Positions 6,106 to 11,083 of a stretch of DNA of 11,083 nucleotides are shown here, one piece after another. The stretch's first letter is position 1, and each line of letters begins with the position of its first letter. The notes beneath the pieces were generated by a model, which had not been told where the DNA came from, searched no databases, and saw only the letters and a program-made list of their open reading frames with translations. The stretch is from Treponema sp. UBA7590 (lineage in GTDB: Bacteria > Spirochaetota > Spirochaetia > Treponematales > Treponemataceae). Made by a program: the position numbers and the translations under genes. Location of the stretch: NCBI GenBank assembly GCA_002478955.1, contig DLKK01000017.1, forward strand, positions 1-11,083, read 5' to 3'.

Positions 6106-7662
6106 CTATTTTGATTCTTTTGAAAGGACGATTTTCATTCCGTCTGTCGCATAGCAAGTATCCGGGGAAAGTCTTACCGGCGACATTATTATTGTGTTCT
6201 TGTCGACAGTCGTTTTTACAGTCGGCTTTTGGTTTCGTCTTTTTGCAGGAACCAGCGCTTCCGTTGTCTTGAACTGCATTGCGTAAGCTGGAAGCAGATT
6301 CGACTTCTGCAAATTTTCCGGGCGAAACTGAATCACAGGGAATTCACCGACTGTATCAACCAGATAAGTTCCTTTTTCTTCAATTTCTGAGTTTGTAAGC
6401 GTATAGATTCCATTTTTAAAGGTTATTTTTCTGTTTTCCTCATCTTTCCAGTCCCGCACTTCAGAAAGAATTTTTTCGTATTCAGAATGAGGATAATTTA
6501 TCTTTTCTTCACCGAAAGTACTTTGAAAGGACATTTTCTTATAAGTTCCGTCCCAATGGTTATTTTCCTTGATTAAAAGTCCTACATCCTCGTGCACGCG
6601 GATATAAACTTCGTTTACGCCGGTAAGCATTATATCAAGGCGGCGCTTCATGCTGGAAATAATCGAATTTACAAGGGTCAGATAGATTCCACTACGCCTA
6701 AGGCTGGAATTTTCCCAGGAATAAACGCCTTCTGTGTCATTTGAAAGAAAAATAACTTCTTTTGTTCCATAATTAAAATAAATATAGGAAGCGGACTCAT
6801 CTGTGCTGGAAGTTTTGTACCACAAGCCGTCAAGGTATTCCGCAAATGTCGCGACATTTCCATTTTGAATTCTAGCTAGCTCGCGCGCGGCAAGGCGGCT
6901 TCCTGTAACACGAATCTGGCGGTTCTGCGTATATTTCTGTTCGTCTTCATTCCAGGTGTATTCTGTTTGGATTTGTCCAATTGCAACAGAAGAATTTTTC
7001 TGGTCATCTGATTTGTCTGAGCTGTAAACCCAAACGCTAAAACTTTGTCCGCGGGTCTGAGAAAGCTCGTAAGCCTCTGAACGTTCTGTCTGCACAATAA
7101 AAATTGTTCCGTCCGATTTAAAATCACCGATTTTATTGAACTCAACAGAATTTTTATCACGGTTGCACATATAAATTTTCATCACAGAATCGCCACTGTT
7201 ATCAACTCCCTGATAGACAAGTGCATTCCGATGGTTTCCAATCATATCAATTGCGTTGAAAGAAAAAGTGCGTTCCCTCGAAATATCTGTTGAAATTTCC
7301 GCGACGCGTTCATAAGAATTTGAAACTGAATTGTAAAGTCCGGCTATAAGATAAAGATTTTCTGAGCCGGCTTTGTGGACGGCAACAACCTGATCATCAA
7401 GATTGTCTCCGTCAAGGTCAAGCGTAAGCGCGCTGATTAAAGTTTCTGTTGAAAGCAAAGGAATAAAAGATGTCATCATCACGTTTTCGCCAGAAATCTC
7501 AGAAGACTCTGTTCCGTTTTCTACATTGTCCGCAGAAACGGGCGTAACCACTTTTGCGTGGACATTTGAGGCTTTCCGGAAAATTGTAAACCGAAGGGAA
7601 AGAACAACTGCAAGAACGGCAAAAAGCGCGCTAAAAAAAATGACTACAACTTTGTTTTTCAT
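6106..7662 (-). CDS. Membrane-anchored pallilysin (Tp0751)-related protein
   Basis: The 518-residue product starts MKNKVVVIFFSALFAVLAVV, a single membrane anchor or uncleaved signal (residues 4-24) with no lipobox cysteine. A beta-rich region of FG-GAP/VCBS type follows (about 75-235). It includes an acidic calcium-loop pattern LDLDGDNLDD (Asp82, 84, 86, 90). Residues 273-378 align by eye with the lipocalin-like domain of T. pallidum Tp0751. Shared features are LxGLW, NSIISSMKRRLDI, the V-x-I-R-x-x-E-D-V pattern and WDGTY. Where Tp0751 has HEVIH, this protein has NEVYI (350-354), so the proposed zinc-protease motif is absent. A further C-terminal region (to 518) is unrecognised. The ATG at 7662 is preferred over an upstream in-frame TTG at 7677 that lies at the edge of a terminator. 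There is no Shine-Dalgarno. It is probably a surface or periplasmic binding protein; a ligand cannot be inferred. Confidence 0.72.
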   Translation of the reverse strand: MKNKVVVIFFSALFAVLAVVLSLRFTIFRKASNVHAKVVTPVSADNVENGTESSEISGENVMMTSFIPLLSTETLISALTLDLDGDNLDDQVVAVHKAGSENLYLIAGLYNSVSNSYERVAEISTDISRERTFSFNAIDMIGNHRNALVYQGVDNSGDSVMKIYMCNRDKNSVEFNKIGDFKSDGTIFIVQTERSEAYELSQTRGQSFSVWVYSSDKSDDQKNSSVAIGQIQTEYTWNEDEQKYTQNRQIRVTGSRLAARELARIQNGNVATFAEYLDGLWYKTSSTDESASYIYFNYGTKEVIFLSNDTEGVYSWENSSLRRSGIYLTLVNSIISSMKRRLDIMLTGVNEVYIRVHEDVGLLIKENNHWDGTYKKMSFQSTFGEEKINYPHSEYEKILSEVRDWKDEENRKITFKNGIYTLTNSEIEEKGTYLVDTVGEFPVIQFRPENLQKSNLLPAYAMQFKTTEALVPAKRRNQKPTVKTTVDKNTIIMSPVRLSPDTCYATDGMKIVLSKESK

Positions 7663-7668
7663 ACAAGT

Positions 7669-7697
7669 AATATACAAAAAAAAATCGGCATCCGCAA
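7669..7697 (-). promoter_or_regulatory. Promoter of the pallilysin-related gene, overlapping the groEL terminator
   Basis: The minus strand reads TTGCGG (7697-7692), a 17-base spacer, and TATATT (7674-7669). Exactly six bases (ACTTGT) separate it from the ATG at 7662, so the A of the start codon is the expected +1 base. The -35 box lies in the loop-side part of the terminator hairpin and the -10 box directly follows its U-tract. The -35 match is moderate (TTG conserved) and the -10 match is good. Confidence 0.5.
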
Positions 7698-7715
7698 CGA
7701 ATACCGATTTTTTTT
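7676..7715. terminator. Rho-independent terminator downstream of groEL
   Basis: On the minus strand CGGTATTC (7706-7699) pairs with GGATGCCG (7693-7686), with G-U wobbles, around a GTTGC loop. The stem is flanked by eight A residues and followed by nine T residues (7684-7676). The A and T runs make it work in both directions. It separates groEL and its structured 3' region from the pallilysin-related gene. Confidence 0.82.
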
Positions 7716-7716
7716 A

Positions 7717-7849
7717 CAAGTCAAAAAGTGACTTGAAATTTCAGGCTTAGGGCTCTACCGCCTTAGTATCCCATCCATGGCAAAAGAGTTATTTCTCTTG
7801 AAAACAAGTTCCTTCCTCTTTTGCCTTCAGTTTTGCAGGGCAAAACTGA
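7717..7849 (-). other. Highly structured 3' untranslated region of groEL
   Basis: Between the groEL stop and the terminator lie several perfect inverted repeats. TCAGTTTTGC (7827-7836) pairs with GCAAAACTGA (7840-7849) across a three-base loop. One base away, GGCAAAAGAG (7779-7788) pairs with CTCTTTTGCC (7816-7825), enclosing a small CTTG-AAAA-CAAG hairpin (7797-7808). TGAAATTTCA (7734-7743) is a perfect palindrome, and CAAGTCA (7717-7723) pairs with TGACTTG (7729-7735). None except the final terminator has a U-tract. The stems could stabilise groEL mRNA, form a processed small RNA, or be remnants of a small mobile repeat. Confidence 0.55.
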
Positions 7850-7892
7850 CCAATGGATTGAATTCCAAGGCTTCAGCACCTTAATATCCCAT
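7747..7892. repeat. Imperfect direct repeat of the groEL 3' end
   Basis: Bases 7865-7892, covering the last groEL codons, its stop and the flank, have a diverged copy at 7747-7774, offset by 118 bases. The core CCTTARTATCCCAT differs at one of 14 positions, and the adjoining 14 bases match at about nine. On the minus strand the copy would encode Met-Gly-Tyr-stop, as groEL does. The folded DNA described for 7779-7849 lies between the copies. This looks like a local duplication, or an insertion that regenerated the gene end. Confidence 0.5.
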
Positions 7893-9509
7893 TCCACCCA
7901 TGTCTGGGGCTGGAGCCGCAGCTGGTTTTGGTTCTGGGATGTCTGTGATTGCGCATTCAGTTGTAAGCAATGTGCCTGCAATTGAAGCAGCATTCATCAA
8001 GGCAGAAGTTGTTACTTTTGCCGGGTCAATGATTCCAGCCTGAATCATATTTACCCATTCGCCAGTGTAAGCGTTGTAACCAACACCTTCTTTTTCGTTC
8101 TTTGCGCGTTCCGCAACAACGGCACCGTCGATTCCAGCATTGTCCGCAATCTGGCGGATTGGTTCCTCCAAAGCGCGGCGAACAATTTTGTATCCAACTT
8201 TCTCATCTTCAGAAAGTTCTGCAGGAACTTTTTCAAGAGCCTTTGCAGCTTCTACCAAAGCGATTCCACCACCAGAAACAATTCCTTCTTCAAGCGCAGC
8301 GCGTGTTGCGGCAATTGTATCCTCTACGCGGAATTTCTTTTCCTTCATTTCTGTTTCCGTTGTAGCACCAACATTGATTACAGCTACACCACCAGCAAGT
8401 TTTGCAAGACGTTTCTGGAGCTGCTCCTTGTCATAAGTTGATGTAGATTTTTCAATCGCATTCTTGATTTCAGCAACGCGGTCAGCAATAGCTTTTTTGT
8501 CGCCAGCGCCACCAACAATTGTTGTATTGTCTTTGTCAATCTTAACAGATTTTGCCTGACCAAGAACTTCCGGACCACAAGACTCAAGCTTCAATCCGAC
8601 TTCTTCAGAAACTACAGTTCCTCCAGTCAAAATCGCAATATCCTGAAGCATATCCTTTCTGCGGTCACCAAATCCAGGAGCCTTTACAGCGCAAACCTTG
8701 ATTGTTCCACGGATTGTGTTCAAAACCAAAGTTGTAAGAGCCTCACCGTCAACATCCTCAGCGATGATAACCAATGAACGGCCTGCGTTTGCAACTTTCT
8801 CAAGCAACGGAAGCAAATCTTTCATAGAAGAAATCTTCTTGTCGTAAATCAAAACGTAAGCGTCTGAATAAGCAGCTTCCATTCTTTCGCGGTCTGTAAC
8901 AAAATAAGAAGAAATATAACCACGGTCAAACTGCATACCTTCAACAGTATCAACAGTTGTGTTCATATTCTTAGATTCTTCAACAGTGATTACGCCGTCC
9001 TTTCCGACTTTCTCAATAGCCTCTGCAATAAGATTACCAATTTCAGGATCATTGTTTGCAGAAATAGAAGCGATGCTCTTGATGTCAGCAGAATCCTTCA
9101 CAGGTTTTGCATTCTTTTTGATTTCCTCAACAGCAGTTGCAACAGCCTTATCAATACCACGTTTAATTTCAATAGGAGTCATTCCAGCAGCTACAGACTT
9201 AAAGCCCTCGCGAACAAGCGCATAAGCCAAAACTGTAGAAGTTGTAGTTCCGTCACCAGCGTCATCATTTGTCTTAGAAGCAACTTCGCGGACAAACTGC
9301 GCACCCATATTTTCATAAGGATCAGCAAGCTCAATGTCTTTTGCAACTGAAACACCGTCCTTTGTGATTGTCGGCGCACCGTATTTTTTGTCCAGCATAA
9401 CCATTCGGCCACAAGGTCCAAGTGTAACTTTTACAGCCTTTGCAATCTGCTCAACGCCAGAAAGCAACTTTTTTCGTGCATCTTCATTAAATAACAACTG
9501 TTTAGCCAT
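7881..9509 (-). CDS. groEL: Chaperonin GroEL (Hsp60)
   Basis: GroEL forms the double-ring ATP-dependent folding chamber in the cytoplasm and works with GroES. The 542-residue product is full length. It carries the N-terminal equatorial nucleotide site (VTLGPCGR at 28-35, TITKDGVSVAK at 47-57, DAGDGTTT at 83-90). It also has the apical domain and the signature AATRAALEEGIVSGGGIAL. Residue 33 is Cys (codon TGT) where most GroELs have Lys in LGPKGR. The C-terminus is PAAAPAPDMGGMGY and lacks the usual long GGM tail that fills the cavity floor. The start has AAGAGGT 11 bases upstream, a slightly long spacing. It is a single gene between the AEC gene and its own terminator. Heat regulation is likely from the promoter-leader similarity to groES, not from CIRCE. 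Confidence 0.97.
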   Translation of the reverse strand: MAKQLLFNEDARKKLLSGVEQIAKAVKVTLGPCGRMVMLDKKYGAPTITKDGVSVAKDIELADPYENMGAQFVREVASKTNDDAGDGTTTSTVLAYALVREGFKSVAAGMTPIEIKRGIDKAVATAVEEIKKNAKPVKDSADIKSIASISANNDPEIGNLIAEAIEKVGKDGVITVEESKNMNTTVDTVEGMQFDRGYISSYFVTDRERMEAAYSDAYVLIYDKKISSMKDLLPLLEKVANAGRSLVIIAEDVDGEALTTLVLNTIRGTIKVCAVKAPGFGDRRKDMLQDIAILTGGTVVSEEVGLKLESCGPEVLGQAKSVKIDKDNTTIVGGAGDKKAIADRVAEIKNAIEKSTSTYDKEQLQKRLAKLAGGVAVINVGATTETEMKEKKFRVEDTIAATRAALEEGIVSGGGIALVEAAKALEKVPAELSEDEKVGYKIVRRALEEPIRQIADNAGIDGAVVAERAKNEKEGVGYNAYTGEWVNMIQAGIIDPAKVTTSALMNAASIAGTLLTTECAITDIPEPKPAAAPAPDMGGMGY

Positions 9510-9540
9510 TTTCTTTATTTACCTCTTAAATTAATTTCTA

Positions 9541-9555
9541 TTTGATACTATCAAA
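9541..9555. repeat. Perfect 15-base palindrome in the groEL leader
   Basis: TTTGATA-C-TATCAAA is a perfect inverted repeat, placed just after the predicted -10 box and about 32 bases before the groEL start. Its position suits a repressor operator or a 5' mRNA hairpin. The matching groES position has a half-preserved version (TTTGATGGTAGAAA), so the left half is the conserved part. It does not match CIRCE (TTAGCACTC-N9-GAGTGCTAA). Confidence 0.45.
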
Positions 9556-9592
9556 AATATAAAAAGATTTTAAAAACGGCAACAAAAAAAAT
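9541..9592 (-). promoter_or_regulatory. groEL promoter-leader block matching that of groES
   Basis: The minus strand has a T-run, then GTTGCCG ending at 9577, then TATATT (9561-9556). TTGTTG (9585-9580) gives an 18-base spacer to this -10 box. GATAGTA (9552-9546) and AGAAATTA (about 9539-9532) follow. The groES region has the same elements in the same order: T-run, GTTGACG, TATATT, GATGGTA, AGAAATTA. The GTTGNCG to GATRGTA gap is 24 bases here and 25 in groES. GATRGTA lies 43 bases before the ATG here and 45 in groES. Confidence 0.5.
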
Positions 9593-9664
9593 AAAAAAGG
9601 CGCAAAGATTTTTTCCATGCGGCACGAAAATCCAAAAACCCAAGTTCCTCCAGAAAACGGCACT

Positions 9665-9735
9665 TCCAGGGCCCGCTAACGCTCGGTCTCGCTGCGCTCG
9701 CCTGGCTCCGCCACCCTTCCACCGCCGCGCAAGAT
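9665..9735. repeat. GC-rich block, possible dispersed repeat, downstream of the transporter
   Basis: In an otherwise AT-rich window this 70-base block is roughly 70% GC. It contains repeated CGAG/CTCG units (for example CTCGGTCTCGCTGCGCTCG) flanked by CCAGG (9668-9672) and CCTGG (9700-9704), which are inverted. It sits between the transporter stop and the groEL promoter. Composition and position resemble REP-like intergenic elements. A second copy is not present in this window, so dispersal cannot be shown here. No clear terminator for the transporter gene was seen. Confidence 0.4.
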
Positions 9736-9745
9736 TCTCCAGTGG

Positions 9746-10795
9746 CTAATTCATCAGCCCGAGCACAAATTTTCCCAGCACAAACGACGCCGGAAACGTA
9801 ACCAGCGTAAGCAAAGTGGAAATAACGCAACTCCTACTCGCAATCACCTGCTCGCAGTTGTGCTCAATGCACGCAATGCTCAATGTAACGCTGACCGGCG
9901 CACTAAAACCAATCAGAATCGCCATAAGCGAAAACTCACTGAACCTGTAAATTCCAGCCTTATGCAACAAAAGACAAACCAACGCAACAACAACCGGACC
10001 GGCAATATTTCTAAGCAGCGCAATAATCCACGAAAATCCATCACCAATACATTCCATAAGATTTGCGCTTCCAATGCTCATTCCAATCATAAACATGCAA
10101 AGCGGCGAAACAAGCCTTCCTAAAGAACGAACCGTTGCGTACAAAACCGGCAAAGTCTTATCAACCCTAAAAACTGAATAATTCTTTCCTTCAACCAGAA
10201 CCTGCGGCATAAAATTCTGCGTAACAAAAACAAAAATTCCCAGAAACATTCCAATCATAATCGGCGTAAAAAAAACTTTTTTAAGCGAGCCGCCCAGATT
10301 TTCAAACGAAATTTTATTGCCGACAATAATCGAAAGCCCGATAATATACACAAAAATCCTAAAAACAATGCTGATTGTGCTTATGTAAAGCATAATTTCT
10401 TCGCCACGCCCCGCGTAAACAGACTCAAGAATCGGCATGCTGAATAAAGTCGTCTGCCCAATCGCCATAAAAAGCGCGCTCACAGTTGAAATCTTATTCC
10501 CTTTTTTCAAAAAAAGAATTTTTCCAACAAAAATCAATAGAGTATAGAAGAAAACCGCCAAAAAAAATTCAACAATGCTAGCCTTAAAACTTTCCCACTC
10601 AAAATCCTGCATAAACGCGTTGAACGCAAAACATGGAACTGCAAGTTTCCAAACCAGAGCCGAAATCGTTTTTTCCCCGGCAGAATTCACAAACCCCTTC
10701 CGCATAAACAAAAAACCAAGAAAAATCACAATTATCGTCTGAAAAAACGCGCTCAAAAAATGCGAATCAGTAAAAACAGCAGCAAAAATTTCCAT
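9746..10795 (-). CDS. AEC-family (auxin efflux carrier-like) membrane transporter
   Basis: The 349-residue product is an inner-membrane secondary transporter of the AEC family (TC 2.A.69). Bacterial members export or import small organic acids such as malate or malonate; the substrate here is unknown. About ten hydrophobic helices are visible near residues 13-31, 42-62, 74-95, 104-123, 134-158, 172-192, 227-247, 258-278, 287-310 and 320-345. They form two five-helix halves. Family marks include LVWKLAVPCFAFNAF (47-61) and the C-terminal GFSAPVSVTLSIACIEHN (296-313) followed by STLLTLVTFP (326-335). The ATG gives the usual short N-terminus before helix 1. The preceding bases (AAAAAAATAAAT) contain no Shine-Dalgarno and no convincing -10 box. 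It stands alone, with no substrate gene next to it. Confidence 0.88.
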   Translation of the reverse strand: MEIFAAVFTDSHFLSAFFQTIIVIFLGFLFMRKGFVNSAGEKTISALVWKLAVPCFAFNAFMQDFEWESFKASIVEFFLAVFFYTLLIFVGKILFLKKGNKISTVSALFMAIGQTTLFSMPILESVYAGRGEEIMLYISTISIVFRIFVYIIGLSIIVGNKISFENLGGSLKKVFFTPIMIGMFLGIFVFVTQNFMPQVLVEGKNYSVFRVDKTLPVLYATVRSLGRLVSPLCMFMIGMSIGSANLMECIGDGFSWIIALLRNIAGPVVVALVCLLLHKAGIYRFSEFSLMAILIGFSAPVSVTLSIACIEHNCEQVIASRSCVISTLLTLVTFPASFVLGKFVLGLMN

Positions 10796-10803
10796 ATTTA
10801 TTT

Positions 10804-10918
10804 TTTTGAATGGAAAAGTCTTTCCTACGTTCGTAACCGCAGTTACGAACTACTCAAAAATTGCCTAAAGTCAATTTTTGACACATCTCATTTTGAAGGA
10901 AAAAGTCTTTCCCCTACG
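10804..10918. repeat. Direct and inverted repeat cluster upstream of the transporter
   Basis: A roughly 27-base segment with the core AAAAGTCTTTCC is present twice, at 10804-10829 and 10891-10918. The copies differ mainly by small insertions, and each contains a GGAAA...TTTCC mini-hairpin. Between them are two perfect hairpins: GTTCGTAAC (10829-10837) with GTTACGAAC (10842-10850) across a CGCA loop, and TCAAAAATTG (10854-10863) with CAATTTTTGA (10872-10881) across eight bases. The cluster lies in the expected promoter/leader region of the transporter and no coding frame runs through it. It may be regulatory or a small mobile repeat. Confidence 0.5.
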
Positions 10919-10951
10919 CCTCAAACATCCGTTTTCGGCTACCCATTCTCC

Positions 10952-11023
10952 TAAGGGGCAAAACAAGTTTTCCCCTTAAAAACCCCTTATAAAAATAAAC
11001 GGCGGTTTTTTAAACCACCGTTT
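10952..11023 (-). terminator. Probable terminator of a minus-strand gene beyond the right edge
   Basis: AAACGG (10997-11002) pairs with CCGTTT (11018-11023). GGTTT pairs with AAACC inside, with one mismatch. On the minus strand the stem is followed by TTTATTTTTAT, as expected for a terminator of an upstream minus-strand gene outside the window. Further left, TAAGGGG (10952-10958) faces CCCCTTA at 10972-10978, which is repeated at 10983-10989. This gives an additional G/C-tract hairpin of unknown role. The last 60 bases (11024-11083) show nothing recognisable. Confidence 0.5.
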
Positions 11024-11083
11024 AACAGTCTAAATAACCCAAATGTCAAGTTTTATAAATTAATCATAAAAATTGAATCAGCT

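Noticed and set aside
6591..6620. HED sequence (residues 357-359) as a zinc-protease HEXXH motif
   Set aside because: It reads H-E-D-V-G without the second His, and the aligned HEXXH position is NEVYI.
7663..7677. TTG at 7677 as the start of the pallilysin-related gene
   Set aside because: It borders the terminator U-tract, lies inside the predicted -10 region and has no ribosome site. ATG 7662 gives a normal membrane-anchor start.
7763..7993. 76-residue minus-strand frame overlapping the groEL end and finishing Trp-Met-Gly-Tyr
   Set aside because: It is mostly out of frame inside groEL, with composition unlike a protein. Only its end matters, as evidence of the duplicated groEL 3' end.
9570..9830. 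86-residue minus-strand frame across the GC-rich block
   Set aside because: It overlaps the transporter end in another frame. Its openness comes from the GC-rich repeat lacking AT-type stops.
1..11083. CRISPR array, insertion sequence, phage or defence genes
   Set aside because: There are no regularly spaced repeats, transposase, integrase or known defence domains in any frame.

Overview
The window looks like chromosomal DNA from a treponeme (Spirochaetota, genus Treponema in the broad sense), probably a host-associated, AT-rich species. Four things point there: a very short alanyl-tRNA synthetase of the spirochaete type, a protein carrying the lipocalin-like domain of T. pallidum Tp0751 (pallilysin), groES and groEL at separate loci, and the gene order groES / TPR protein / nusB / SurA-like protein / alaS, which as I recall matches T. 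pallidum TP1013-TP1017. The genus call rests on recalled homologues, not on a search.

Layout. Positions 1-325 have no supportable gene: a folded region at 1-110, then an AT-rich leader with two near-identical palindromic sites and the groES promoter. groES (326-598, +) ends at a bidirectional terminator that also ends the opposing minus-strand unit. That unit runs leftward from about 6060: alaS (4235-6058), a SurA-like periplasmic chaperone (3060-4139), nusB (2529-3044) and a TPR lipoprotein (661-2529). nusB and the TPR gene overlap by one base. Upstream of alaS, also on the minus strand, is a membrane-anchored pallilysin-related protein (6106-7662). groEL (7881-9509) follows, then an AEC-family membrane transporter (9746-10795). 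About 290 bases upstream of the transporter contain only inverted and direct repeats and a terminator-like hairpin.

Function. Most genes are housekeeping: protein folding in the cytoplasm (GroES/GroEL) and periplasm (SurA-like), tRNA charging (AlaS) and antitermination (NusB). They are interleaved with envelope proteins typical of treponemes. I see no phage, transposon, CRISPR or defence module.

The most interesting signals are regulatory. groES and groEL lie 7 kb apart on opposite strands but have promoter-leader regions that align with nearly constant spacing, and neither has a CIRCE element. Two minus-strand genes (alaS and the pallilysin-like gene) have a good -10 box 6-8 bases before the ATG and no Shine-Dalgarno, which predicts leaderless mRNAs. 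The groEL 3' region is densely folded and carries a diverged second copy of the end of groEL.
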